Positions 41,439 to 49,790 of a stretch of 64,000 nt of DNA are shown here, one piece after another. The notes under the pieces were generated by a model, which searched no databases, was not told the origin of the DNA, and was given only the letters and a program-made list of their open reading frames with translations. Both the position numbers and the translations under genes were made by a program. Source of the DNA: Haloarcula salinisoli (GTDB lineage: Archaea > Halobacteriota > Halobacteria > Halobacteriales > Haloarculaceae); assembly GCF_019599405.1 (NCBI RefSeq), contig NZ_RKLQ01000002.1, positions 248,001 through 312,000 on the forward strand. The letters are read 5' to 3'. Position 1 is the first letter of the stretch. The number at the start of each line of letters is the position of its first letter.

Positions 41439-42245
41439 TCACCACGGCGCGAAGCCGGGGTCGATGAGCCGCTCTTCGCGGTCGAGCTCGTCAATTTTCG
41501 CGAGGTCGGCGTCGTCGAGTGTGAGCTGCTGGCTCTCCCAGTTCGCACGGATGTGAGCCTCGCTGGTCGCTTTCGGAATCGCCGCGACGTCGCGCTGGCG
41601 CAGCCAGGCCAGACTGACCTGGACCTCGCTGGCGTCGTGTTTCTGTGCGACGTCGGACAGCTCGGGCACGTCCGCGACTTTCCCGCGGGCGATAGGTGCG
41701 TAGGCGACGACGGCGACGTCCTCGCTCTCGCAGTAGTCCCGCAGTTCGTCCTGCTGGAGGAGTGGATGGCACTCGACCTGGTTCGCGACGATAGGGGCCG
41801 CGGAGTGGTCCTGTGCCGTCGCGACCTGTTCGGGCGTGAAGTTGCTCACCGCGACGTTCTCGACGAGGCCCTCGTCGTAGAGCTCGTTGAGGGCTGGCAT
41901 CGTCTCGCTGGCCTCGTAGCTCCCCGCCGGCCAGTGGACGTACAGCAGGTCGACGCTGTCGAGACCGAGCCGGTCGAGACTCGCCTTCGCGGCCGGGACG
42001 ACGTCGTCGCCGGCGAGGTCGTCGTACCAGAGTTTCGTCGCGACGACGACCTCCTCGCGAGGGACCGAGGACGCCTCGATGCCGGCGCCGACGGCCGACT
42101 CGTTCTCGTAGTACGCCGCGGTGTCGATGTGGCGATATCCCAGCTCAAGCGCCGTCTTTACGCTCTCGGTGGCCTGCTCGCCTTTGTTCTTGTACGTGCC
42201 GAGTCCGAGCGCCGGAAGCCCGTTCGCGACGGTTGGAACGTCCAT
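41439..42245 (-). CDS. Aldo/keto reductase
   Basis: A 268-residue NADPH-dependent reductase. The catalytic tetrad is visible: Asp and Tyr in DTAAYYENE, Lys in VATKLWYDD and His in YVHWPAG. Typical later elements are VSNFTPEQV, NQVECHPLLQQDELRDYCE and IPKATSEAHIRANWE. It reduces small aldehydes or ketones, or 2,5-diketogluconate-like sugars. ATG 42245 precedes VPTVANGLPALGLGTYK. It is divergent from the CinA-like gene. Confidence 0.92.
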   Translation of the reverse strand: MDVPTVANGLPALGLGTYKNKGEQATESVKTALELGYRHIDTAAYYENESAVGAGIEASSVPREEVVVATKLWYDDLAGDDVVPAAKASLDRLGLDSVDLLYVHWPAGSYEASETMPALNELYDEGLVENVAVSNFTPEQVATAQDHSAAPIVANQVECHPLLQQDELRDYCESEDVAVVAYAPIARGKVADVPELSDVAQKHDASEVQVSLAWLRQRDVAAIPKATSEAHIRANWESQQLTLDDADLAKIDELDREERLIDPGFAPW

Positions 42246-42348
42246 GGTGGATGGTGGGAGAGGAGGTCCGTTAGCCCCTCGGTTCCGTGCTCGACCCAGC
42301 AGCCACGGGGCCAAACCCTTACCACTGCGAGGCCCTCAGCGGAACCAG

Positions 42349-43077
42349 ATGGAGGTCGCACTGCTGACCGTCGGCGACGAACTGCTCTCCGGTGACACGG
42401 AGAACACGAACGCGTCGTGGCTGGGCCGACAGCTCACGGCGGCCGGAGCGACCGTCACGCGCGTGCTGACGGTCCCCGACGACGAGTCGGTCATCGCCGA
42501 CGCCGTCGCCCGATACCACGAGGCCTTCGACGCCGTCATCGTCACCGGCGGTATCGGCGGCACGCCGGACGACGTGACGAAAGCCGGCGTCGCACAGGCC
42601 TTCGGCCGCGACCTCGTCGTCCCCGACGGCGTCCGGGCGCATCTCGAAGCGAAGGCCGAACAGTTCGCCGCGGACAACCCCGAGATGGTCGACCGGTACG
42701 AGATGGAACTGGACCTCGACGCGTGGGCGTCGATACCCGAGGGCGGGCAGGCGCTGCTGACCGACGAGAGCTTCGCTGCGGGCTGTGTCGTCGAAAGCGT
42801 CTACGTCCTGCCCGGCATCCCCGCGGAACTGAAAGCGATGTACGCGACCGTCGCCGACGACTTCGACGGGGACCGGACGACGGCGACGATTCACACGCCC
42901 GCGCCGGAGGGCGCGCTGGTCGGCGCGGTTACGGCCGCCCGCGAGCGGTTCGACGTCGCCGTCGGGAGCTACCCCCGGAAAGACGACGCGCCGGGTCGGG
43001 TGAAGATAACCGGCGACGACCCCGAGACTGTGAGCGAGGCGGCGGCGTGGCTTCGCGAGCGAATCGAGACGGTCTGA
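42349..43077 (+). CDS. CinA N-terminal/MoaB-like domain protein
   Basis: A 242-residue protein of the molybdopterin-binding fold (MoaB/Mog, CinA N-terminal half). Landmarks are ALLTVGDELLSGDTENTNASWLGRQL, VTGGIGGTPDDVTKAGVAQAF and LPGIPAELKAM. No C-terminal PncC deamidase domain is present. Stand-alone versions in archaea have been linked to nucleotide or ADP-ribose-type hydrolysis, but the function is uncertain. ATG 42349 fits. Confidence 0.88.
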   Translation: MEVALLTVGDELLSGDTENTNASWLGRQLTAAGATVTRVLTVPDDESVIADAVARYHEAFDAVIVTGGIGGTPDDVTKAGVAQAFGRDLVVPDGVRAHLEAKAEQFAADNPEMVDRYEMELDLDAWASIPEGGQALLTDESFAAGCVVESVYVLPGIPAELKAMYATVADDFDGDRTTATIHTPAPEGALVGAVTAARERFDVAVGSYPRKDDAPGRVKITGDDPETVSEAAAWLRERIETV

Positions 43078-43159
43078 GACGCCTGCGAGGGTAGTCGAAC
43101 CGGCGGCTCACCGCTCGGCGTCCGAAGCTATAGGTATCCCCACTCCTACCCAACTACCG

Positions 43160-43330
43160 ATGGTCGAGAGCCCCTGTACGAACGTCTGTGCCCTCGAAGA
43201 CGGATGCTGTGTCGGCTGCGGGCGGACGATGGCCGAGATCGCCTCCTGGCAGTCGATGAGCGACGAGGAACGAGAGCAGATTGTGCAGGCGATCGAAGAC
43301 GGCGACCGAGCCTATCCGAAATCCGAATAG
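43160..43330 (+). CDS. DUF1289 small Cys-rich protein
   Basis: A 56-residue protein: ESPCTNVCALEDGCCVGCGRTMAEIASWQSMSDEEREQI. This is the DUF1289 pattern of five Cys followed by the E-I-xxW helix, probably a metal-binding site. The function is unknown. It starts at ATG 43160 and is not part of a clear operon. Confidence 0.88.
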   Translation: MVESPCTNVCALEDGCCVGCGRTMAEIASWQSMSDEEREQIVQAIEDGDRAYPKSE

Positions 43331-43393
43331 GCGTCGCGTGGGCCGACCGTCACCCGAGTATCGCAGCCGGCGTGGCGAGCTCCGGGACGCTTC

Positions 43394-43777
43394 TCAGTAG
43401 CGCTGTACCTCCAGGCCGGCGACACGGTCGAAATGACTGTCCCGGGTGACGAGCGTCCCGCCCGCCTCGCGGACGACGCCCGCGATGAGCGTGTCCATCG
43501 GCCCGATTTTCGCACCCCCGTCTTCGAGTTCCGCTTCGATGAGGGCGGCTTCAGCTGCTCCCTCGACCGTGAGTTCCAGCGGCTCGACCCAGTCGAGGTC
43601 CTCGCGAGCGTCCTCGACGCCGCCGGCACCTCGGAGTCGGGCGCCGCCGACGAACACCTCGTGGAGTGCGACCGTCGGGGCGAACAGCGGCCGCTGTTCG
43701 GTCGCGTCGAGGAACGCCGCCATCGCGTCGTTCCCGTGCAGATAGTCGACGAGCGCGCTAGTGTCCAAGCAGTTCAT
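43394..43777 (-). CDS. VapC-type PIN-domain toxin
   Basis: A 127-residue PIN ribonuclease. The acidic site is complete: D5 (NCLDTSALVDYL), Glu in VALHEVFVG, Asp in GPMDTLIAG and Asp in LVTRDSHFDR. VapC toxins cleave tRNA or rRNA. It overlaps the antitoxin gene by 20 nt, giving the standard antitoxin-first order. Confidence 0.9.
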   Translation of the reverse strand: MNCLDTSALVDYLHGNDAMAAFLDATEQRPLFAPTVALHEVFVGGARLRGAGGVEDAREDLDWVEPLELTVEGAAEAALIEAELEDGGAKIGPMDTLIAGVVREAGGTLVTRDSHFDRVAGLEVQRY

Positions 43778-43991
43778 CCTGTCGTCCCTCGAAGTCCTCG
43801 TCGCGTTCCTCGCGTGCCGTCTCGACCTCGCCACGGAGCCCGCTGTCCGCCCACGACCCGAACCCTTTCATGACGTCCTGTTCACCGCCGGTCACGCGAA
43901 GGAGCACGTCGGTGAAGCTCTCGTCCTCCCGTTTCATCTCGCGCAACCGCTCGTAGGCTTCCTCGGTGACGGTTATCGTCTTCGTCGCCAT
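43758..43991 (-). CDS. VapB-type antitoxin
   Basis: A 77-residue protein. ATKTITVTEEAYERLREMKREDESFTDVLLRV is an RHH-like DNA-binding start typical of the archaeal DUF217 antitoxin family. GFGSWADSG and a charged tail, which would occupy the toxin active site, follow. ATG 43991 is preferred to a GTG 9 nt upstream, because a TATA box lies 26 nt ahead. Confidence 0.88.
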   Translation of the reverse strand: MATKTITVTEEAYERLREMKREDESFTDVLLRVTGGEQDVMKGFGSWADSGLRGEVETAREERDEDFEGRQDELLGH

Positions 43992-44022
43992 CGTGTACAC
44001 TTACACGTACACGTAGATATAA
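43992..44022 (-). promoter_or_regulatory. VapBC promoter and operator
   Basis: On the minus strand GTTATATC (TATA, 44015-44022) precedes an inverted repeat, CGTGTAC (44007-44013) with GTACACG (43992-43998), which ends at the start codon. An operator between TATA and ATG is the expected place for autorepression by VapB or VapBC. Confidence 0.55.
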
Positions 44023-44124
44023 CTGCGGGCCAGGGTGAGACCTAGCAGACCCACCAATCCGCGATGGTCACGACGCCGGGACAGATAGCACGACCCACCG
44101 AGACGACCAGTGCCTCCCGGAACA

Positions 44125-45183
44125 CTACGCAGGGCCAGTGTGAGCGGCTTGGGGCACCTGCCCGACGCGACTCGGCGTCCCGTCCGCGCCCACCACCGGC
44201 CACCCCTCGTGCCACCGAACCCGGTCGAGCATGAGGACCCGACGTGGCGTCGCCCCGACCCACGGCTTCCCGGCTACGTAGGCGTGATACAGCAGCCACC
44301 AGCCGCTCCGAGAGTCACGGACCACTGCGCAGTGGCCGGGCGCGCGAAACATCTCGTCGCCCTCGAGGACGGTCGTCCCGGTCACACCGTCGGCCGTGAG
44401 AGGCTCCCCCTCGCGGTTTCGATATGGCCCTCGCAGCCGCTCGGCCCGACCCACGACGACGTGGTAGGTGCTCTCGGCGCCCGCACAGCAGGTCCCCCGC
44501 GAGCCGAAGAGATAGAACGAGCCGTCGCGCTCGACGACGTAGGGCGCCTCGACGCCCGTACCGGCTATCTGGAATTTTTCGCCTGCGATAGCGAGGCCGT
44601 CGTCGGCCAGCCGAACGCCGTAGATGCCCCGGTGACTCCCCCAGACCAGGGAGGGCGTCTCGCCCTCGAACAGCATCGGGTCGATGGCGTTGGGAACACC
44701 GATATCCTCGCTCCGGAAGAGGCCGCCCCGGGGCTCGAAGGGACCGGTTGGCTCGGGCGCTGTCGCGACGCCGACGCCCGGGTTGTCGGCGCCGAATTCG
44801 GCATCGGAGTAGTACAGCAGGGTCCGGCCGGCCAGTCGGCCGACCCCGGGCGCCCACAGCCCCCGATAGCGCGACCACGCTGGCTCCGACTCGAAGGCCG
44901 GCCCGACCGGCTCCCAGTCGACGAGGTTCGACGAGCGCAGTATGGGCACCAACTGGCGTTCGAGCGGGTCCTCGCCCCACTGGTGGTAGGTGCCGTAGGC
45001 GTAGTAGGTGCTCCCAACCCGGCACACGTCGGGGTCCGGGAAGACGTGGTCGTACACCGGATTGTGGTAGGTCCCCGCTGACTGCCCCGCTCGCCGGACA
45101 GTCCCGTCTGCCGTCGAACCGCCCACGCCGACCGTTCCGAGGCTCGCGACCCCGACGGTGGCGAGTAGTTCGCGCCGGTTCAC
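44125..45183 (-). CDS. Tat-exported GH43-family glycosidase
   Basis: A 352-residue protein with a twin-arginine signal (MNRRELLATVGVASLG). The five-bladed beta-propeller of GH43 starts YHNPVYDHVFPDPDVCR. Expected catalytic residues are D50 (PDPD, base), D168 (NAIDPMLF, pKa modulator) and E212 (GVEAPYVV, acid). This suggests an arabinanase or xylosidase acting outside the cell on plant polysaccharide. It is isolated; no transporter or sugar pathway is adjacent. Confidence 0.88.
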   Translation of the reverse strand: MNRRELLATVGVASLGTVGVGGSTADGTVRRAGQSAGTYHNPVYDHVFPDPDVCRVGSTYYAYGTYHQWGEDPLERQLVPILRSSNLVDWEPVGPAFESEPAWSRYRGLWAPGVGRLAGRTLLYYSDAEFGADNPGVGVATAPEPTGPFEPRGGLFRSEDIGVPNAIDPMLFEGETPSLVWGSHRGIYGVRLADDGLAIAGEKFQIAGTGVEAPYVVERDGSFYLFGSRGTCCAGAESTYHVVVGRAERLRGPYRNREGEPLTADGVTGTTVLEGDEMFRAPGHCAVVRDSRSGWWLLYHAYVAGKPWVGATPRRVLMLDRVRWHEGWPVVGADGTPSRVGQVPQAAHTGPA

Positions 45184-45243
45184 AGCGGAGCTTGACCGAC
45201 GGGTGATAAGAGGCCCCTGCCGGCGCTTGCAGCGCTTTTTAGC

Positions 45244-46044
45244 TTAGAGCATCGAGGCGACGACTAACACGGCACCCGCGACGGCCGAGACCACTCCGAC
45301 TCCCTTCGCCAGCCACTCACCCCACTCGAACAGCCGCTCTACCGAGAGCACGAGCGTGATGGCGCCCATCCAGAGGACGTTCATCGACCCGACGACGACC
45401 AGCAGCGCGAACAGCGCCCAGCAACACCCGATACAGTAGGTGCTGAAGCGGGCGCTCATCCGTGCGGCGCCCCGGACGCCCGGCTGATGGTACTCGATCA
45501 GGAATCCGAGCGGCGTTCGGCAGTGTTTCAGACACCGATTTTTGTACGGAGAGAGCTGATACACTGCCAGTAGGAAGAGCGCTCCACCGACCAGGAGCCC
45601 GCTCTGTTCGCGGGCGACCGTGGCGACCGGGAACACGGCGTTGACGACGAGCGGGACGACCCCGGTGAGCGCCCACACGAGCGCATAGGTGCCCATAAAC
45701 GCGCCCACTCGTGTCGCCTTGCCCAGACGCGTGGTTCCATCGAGTGTCTGGTAGTACAGCCCGAACAGCGGTACCGACGACGGATACATCATGGCGACCA
45801 TCATCACGGCCCACATGACCAGGTACAGGACGATGCCCGAGAGCCCGTTCGAGAGGGCCATCGCTTCCGGCCCACCGGGTGCTGACATCCCCGTCCCACC
45901 GTTCCCTGCGCCGGGCATCGGGAGCCACCGCGTCACGACGGCGACCCAGGCGAGCAGCGCGATACCGTAGGTGGCGAGCACGACCAGCGGGACGGACTGG
46001 CGTCCGAAGCGACGCCCAGTCGCCCCTGCTCCGGGAGTCCCCAT
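45244..46044 (-). CDS. DUF2182 metal-binding integral membrane protein
   Basis: A 266-residue membrane protein with about six hydrophobic segments. Diagnostic features are VMWAVMMVAMMYPSSVPL (Met-rich), KNRCLKHCRTPLGF and TYCIGCCWALF (Cys pairs). DUF2182 proteins are usually next to DUF1326 proteins, as here (12 nt apart). The Met and Cys motifs suggest copper, but that is inference. Confidence 0.88.
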   Translation of the reverse strand: MGTPGAGATGRRFGRQSVPLVVLATYGIALLAWVAVVTRWLPMPGAGNGGTGMSAPGGPEAMALSNGLSGIVLYLVMWAVMMVAMMYPSSVPLFGLYYQTLDGTTRLGKATRVGAFMGTYALVWALTGVVPLVVNAVFPVATVAREQSGLLVGGALFLLAVYQLSPYKNRCLKHCRTPLGFLIEYHQPGVRGAARMSARFSTYCIGCCWALFALLVVVGSMNVLWMGAITLVLSVERLFEWGEWLAKGVGVVSAVAGAVLVVASML

Positions 46045-46056
46045 CGCGTGTCCCTC

Positions 46057-46668
46057 TCAGGCGCTCGCCAGTTCGAACTGCCCGAGGTAGGCGTTGCTGC
46101 CCGAGACGTCCCACGAGAACGCGTCGTCGTACGTGACGGTGGCCGTCTTCGACTTCCCGGTCTGCACGACGCCGTCTTTCGTGAGCGGATGCGGTGAGAC
46201 CGTCCCCACCTCCTCGTTGAAACCGACCGCGCCGCCGGCCTCCATGGCGACGACGTCCCCGATTTCGACGGCGAAGTCCGTCCCGTCCCGTTCGAAGTCG
46301 ATGGGCGCGACCGCCACGTCGGCCGATTCGACGTGCGCGTCGGCGACGGCAGCCCAGATACCGCCGGCCCGCCCGAGGAAGATGTCCTCGATGGCACCAC
46401 GCTGTTTTTCCCTCGCGTCCTCGTCGACGAGCAACACCACGTCCCACCCGGTCTCGGGGTCGAACATGACGCCTTCGTCGGTCGAGATGAGCAACCCGAC
46501 GGAGAGGCCGCTCAGGTCGACGTCGCCGTACTGGCCCTTCTGGATGTCCCACGCCAGCGAAACGGTACAGACGTCGTCGTTCGGTGCCTCCAGCCAGAGA
46601 CACTGGCAGGCGACGTCACAGTTGCACGCCTCGACGTAGTCTCCTTTCAGTCTCCATGCGTCTGACAT
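46057..46668 (-). CDS. DUF1326 family protein
   Basis: A 203-residue soluble protein. The N-terminal WRLKGDYVEACNCDVACQCLW has four Cys (15, 17, 21, 23), the hallmark of DUF1326, which is fit for metal binding. FDPETGWDVVLLVDEDAREKQRGAIEDIFLGRAGG is also typical. It is the first gene of a two-gene operon with DUF2182. The function is unknown; metal storage or delivery is a guess from the cysteines. Confidence 0.88.
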   Translation of the reverse strand: MSDAWRLKGDYVEACNCDVACQCLWLEAPNDDVCTVSLAWDIQKGQYGDVDLSGLSVGLLISTDEGVMFDPETGWDVVLLVDEDAREKQRGAIEDIFLGRAGGIWAAVADAHVESADVAVAPIDFERDGTDFAVEIGDVVAMEAGGAVGFNEEVGTVSPHPLTKDGVVQTGKSKTATVTYDDAFSWDVSGSNAYLGQFELASA

Positions 46669-46719
46669 ACGGTAATCTGCGTTGCCCGTGCGCTTTGTTA
46701 TGAACCCACAGACTCCCGG

Positions 46720-46731
46720 TAGTGTTCACTA
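46720..46731. promoter_or_regulatory. Short palindrome upstream of the DUF1326/DUF2182 operon
   Basis: TAGTGTTCACTA, 5-bp arms with a TT spacer, about 52-63 nt ahead of the DUF1326 start. A weak AT-rich TTCATAACAAAG lies between. It could be an operator for a metal-responsive regulator. Confidence 0.3.
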
Positions 46732-46883
46732 TCCGGTCGATAGTGCCGGCCAAGTGCGGGCCGGCCTCGCTGCTCGGTCGGTGTGCTGTATGCCCCGTCG
46801 ACCGTCGAACGACTGGGCTGGCCCTGGGGACAGACGGGTCACTCTCTCGGACCCGTCTCACCCAGCGCCGCGCCGGCTGCAAG

Positions 46884-47840
46884 CTATCGCGGCGTCCAGC
46901 GGGTGACGCTGTCGGCCAGCGCGAGCCGGCCGTGTTGCCAGCGGACGTATCCCAGCAGGGCGAGGCCACCGAGGGCGGCGAACCCGACGAAGACGAGCCC
47001 TTCCTCGCCGACCCACAGTGCGGGCCCGACGATATCGACGGCGAGCAGCTCCGGGGTCTGCTGGGAGTGTCCGAGCCCGAACACTGCGCTCAGTGTGACG
47101 TTGTAGAAGACGTGGAACCCGACCGGAAGCGCCAGCTCGCCGGTCAACACGTACGCGCCGGCGAAAATCAGCCCGGCGAGGAGATAGTAGCCGTACTGAC
47201 TCGCGTGGGTGACCTTCCCGCCGTGGAGGAACCCGAAGACGAGCGTGCTACAGAGCACTGCGAGTCCAACGGCGGCCCATCGCGGGAGGAACCCGTCGGC
47301 GCCTTCGGCGAGGTTCTTGAGCAACACCCCCCGCATGACGAACTCCTCCCACGTCGCCGCCACCGCGACGTAGCCGAAGACGACCGCCATCGCGAGCGCG
47401 AACGGCAGGTCACCCGCGCCACGAGTGACGCCGACGAGCCTCGCCCAGCCGGCCCATAGCGAGACCAGCAACGCGCCGGCGTTGATAGCCGTCGCAATCG
47501 CCGCCCCGGCACTGAACGAGCGCCACCACGAGCGGTCGAGCGTCAACCCGAACTCGCTGACCGGCCGACGGTCGAGCACGCGGGCGCTGCCCAGCACCGC
47601 GGCCACCAGCACCACCGCGAAGCCGGTCGCTTCGAGCGGTTCCCGTATCGGATGGTCGAACCGCGCACGAACTGCCGTCTGGACGAGCGCGAAGGCGAGG
47701 AAGGTCACGACGGTCGGCAGGAGCGCCCGCAAGGGGGCCCGGAGCCGGCGCTGTCTGTCGTTCCACACTGGCCACGTCAGGCGATTCCAGAGCCGTCGCG
47801 TCGTCGTCTCGGCCCCTCGTCCCGTCGGTTCCTCGGGCAT
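46884..47840 (-). CDS. CPBP family intramembrane metalloprotease
   Basis: A 318-residue membrane protein with about eight hydrophobic segments. The CPBP/Abi motifs are present: EEFVMRG (EExxxR), FGFLHGG (FxxxH) and GFHVFYN (HxxxN/B). These proteases can process prenylated or signal-type peptides. ATG 47840 is chosen (MPEEPTGRG). It is divergent from the small HTH gene. Confidence 0.88.
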   Translation of the reverse strand: MPEEPTGRGAETTTRRLWNRLTWPVWNDRQRRLRAPLRALLPTVVTFLAFALVQTAVRARFDHPIREPLEATGFAVVLVAAVLGSARVLDRRPVSEFGLTLDRSWWRSFSAGAAIATAINAGALLVSLWAGWARLVGVTRGAGDLPFALAMAVVFGYVAVAATWEEFVMRGVLLKNLAEGADGFLPRWAAVGLAVLCSTLVFGFLHGGKVTHASQYGYYLLAGLIFAGAYVLTGELALPVGFHVFYNVTLSAVFGLGHSQQTPELLAVDIVGPALWVGEEGLVFVGFAALGGLALLGYVRWQHGRLALADSVTRWTPR

Positions 47841-47940
47841 ATCCCGACCGACGAGCGAGCGCGACGTATCACCACGCACAGCGCTTCCGACCCGGAAGCC
47901 GTGGAGGGCTTTTTATACTTTCTCGACCGGTGCAACGTGT

Positions 47941-48282
47941 ATGGACGAGGATGACGACGAGCTCCTCGCGTTGCTCGACGACGAGTACGCGCGGGCCATC
48001 CTCGCCGAACTCACCACCGAACCGATGTCCGTCACCGAACTCTGTACGGCCTGTGAGATGTCCGATGCCACGGCCTACCGGCGTCTCGACAGACTCCAGG
48101 ACGCGAACCTCGTCACCGAACGACAGGAACTGGACCCCGACGGCCACCACTACAAGTGCTACGAGGCGACGGTCGAGGACGTGACCGTCACCTTCGCCGA
48201 CGGGAGCTACGACGTGGCCGTCACTCGCTCGTCGACCGACCCGGCAGACAGATTCACCGACCTGTTCGAGGGGTTGTCCTGA
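47941..48282 (+). CDS. Winged-helix (ArsR-like) transcription regulator
   Basis: A 113-residue regulator. LLALLDDEYARAILAELTTEPMSVTELCTACEMSDATAYRRLDRLQDANLVTERQ is a winged helix-turn-helix. The C-terminal part (YKCYEATVEDVTVTFADGSYDVAVTRS) is beta-rich. A TTTTATAC box lies 23-30 nt upstream of ATG 47941. It leads a three-gene cassette with two small membrane proteins, spaced 1 nt and then overlapping 4 nt. Confidence 0.88.
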   Translation: MDEDDDELLALLDDEYARAILAELTTEPMSVTELCTACEMSDATAYRRLDRLQDANLVTERQELDPDGHHYKCYEATVEDVTVTFADGSYDVAVTRSSTDPADRFTDLFEGLS

Positions 48283-48283
48283 G

Positions 48284-48607
48284 ATGTTTGCCCTCCAGCT
48301 TCGTGCGACCGGGACCGAGCCGACGGTCGCCCTGGCCGTGGTGGCGCTCTCGGCGCTCGCGATTGCCCTGTCGCTGGCTATCGCGGCAGTGCTCGTCCAG
48401 GGCTACCGACGGGGTCCCGGACAGCGGGACCTGCTCGTACTCGCCGTCGGCTTGCTGTTGCTCACCACGCTCCCGGAGCTCCTTCGCGTCGGGCTCCCGA
48501 CGGCCACCGGCGTCGGGACCGTGGGCCGTTCGGTCCTCGTCAGCGGCTGTGAACTGCTCGGGCTCGGGACCATCCTGTGGGTCGTCTACGGAGGGGTGTC
48601 AGAGTGA
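48284..48607 (+). CDS. DUF7521-like three-TM membrane protein 1
   Basis: A 107-residue protein with three hydrophobic segments (TVALAVVALSALAIALSLAIAAVLV, DLLVLAVGLLLLTTLPELL, VLVSGCELLGLGTILWVVYG). It follows the HTH gene by one nucleotide. It resembles a haloarchaeal family often seen as pairs after such regulators. The function is unknown; a membrane sensor or co-regulator role is inferred only from linkage. Confidence 0.75.
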   Translation: MFALQLRATGTEPTVALAVVALSALAIALSLAIAAVLVQGYRRGPGQRDLLVLAVGLLLLTTLPELLRVGLPTATGVGTVGRSVLVSGCELLGLGTILWVVYGGVSE

Positions 48608-48909
48608 CGCCATCGCCTGCAGTGCTCCTGGCCGCTCTCACGCCGGAGACGGTCGCGCTCCTCTCGCGCGGGCTGACGGCCGCCGTCGGCCTGTTCGTCG
48701 CCACGCTCGCGTACCGTGGCTTCCGACGGAACGGCGTCCGGAAGATGCGGTGGCTGGCCCTCGGGATTGCACTCCTCACCACGGGCGCGTTCCTCGTCGT
48801 CGCCGTCGTCGAGCGACTCGGGGCCGGTGCCGGGTACATCTTGCTCGCCCGAAACTTCGTGACCGTCGCGGGGCTCGGTGCCGTGCTGTACGCTCTGCTC
48901 GTCGACTGA
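48604..48909 (+). CDS. DUF7521-like three-TM membrane protein 2
   Basis: A 101-residue protein starting at GTG 48604, which overlaps the previous stop by 4 nt. Hydrophobic segments are SRGLTAAVGLFVATLAYRGF, WLALGIALLTTGAFLVVAVVE and FVTVAGLGAVLYALLVD, with a basic loop (RRNGVRKMR). It is similar in plan to the preceding protein, so it may be a duplication, and the two could form a heteromer. Confidence 0.75.
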   Translation: MTPSPAVLLAALTPETVALLSRGLTAAVGLFVATLAYRGFRRNGVRKMRWLALGIALLTTGAFLVVAVVERLGAGAGYILLARNFVTVAGLGAVLYALLVD

Positions 48910-49025
48910 CGCGTGTCTCGTCGGTCCCGCTTCCGACTCGCGTTCGCCGATCGCGTCAACAGTATAGCGCTACAACCCAGGGACGATGCCGCCGAGTCCG
49001 TCCCCGTCGGACGGCCGCACCGAAC

Positions 49026-49700
49026 TCACTCGCCACCGCCGAACTGGTCCAGCACCGCGTGGACGATGTTCGCTTCGGCCTTCTGGAGGTGGTCGCTGGC
49101 CGTCGGCGGCGCACAGCCGAGTTCGGCGGCGACGTCTTCGTGTGTCGCCCCGCGGGGCTGGTCGTAGTAGCCCAGTTCGAGCGCGGCTGTGACTGCCTCG
49201 CGCTGTCGCTCGCTGAGACTCGCCACCGGCTCGTCGCCCTGGCCCTGGAGCCGACCGATTTCGTCTATCTGGACGTCGACACCATCGGGTGCGGTGTCGA
49301 GCGCACGCTGGAGGGCGGAAGCGTCGCCGACGACCCGGGCCGCCATGGTCCCGTCGCGGTAGACGATGGGTTTGCGGACGATGAGGCCCGCCTGTGTGGA
49401 CGCCCGGTGGATGGCACCGAACAGCGGCGTCTCCAGCGGCCGCATGACGACCAGCACGTACGTCTGTCCCGCCGTCGTCTCAGAGAGTTCCACCGACTCG
49501 ATGCCGGGGGTGTCGGCCGCCCGTTCGGCGACGGCCGTCGGGTCGCCGTCGACGGTGTACAGGAGCGTCGACTGGTCGTCCGCCGTCATGCTCCAGTCGA
49601 CCAGCCGGGCCTCCGCGATGGTCGACGAATCGGCCAGCAACTCGAAGAACTCCGGCGCGTAATCGTCGTCGACGTGGACGGTGACCTGGAGGTGTTTCAC
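49026..49700 (-). CDS. HTH-10 (bacterioopsin activator-like) regulator
   Basis: A 224-residue regulator, third of its kind in the window and closest to the one at 35859 (shared VLVVMRPLET and SLSERQREAV.AAL.LGYYDQPR.AT segments). The C-terminal HTH is ATHEDVAAELGCAPPTASDHLQKAEANIV. I chose GTG 49700 (VKHLQVTVHVD): a GATTTATC box lies 25-32 nt before it, and paralogues begin at the same point. An upstream ATG at 49724 would add eight residues. Confidence 0.88.
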   Translation of the reverse strand: MKHLQVTVHVDDDYAPEFFELLADSSTIAEARLVDWSMTADDQSTLLYTVDGDPTAVAERAADTPGIESVELSETTAGQTYVLVVMRPLETPLFGAIHRASTQAGLIVRKPIVYRDGTMAARVVGDASALQRALDTAPDGVDVQIDEIGRLQGQGDEPVASLSERQREAVTAALELGYYDQPRGATHEDVAAELGCAPPTASDHLQKAEANIVHAVLDQFGGGE

Positions 49701-49790
49701 GCCCCCGTCTATCGGCCGAGGCATGGATAAATCCCCGATGCATACCTCACAGAAGCTCCATTCGACGATGGCCCGTAGCTCAGACCCGAG

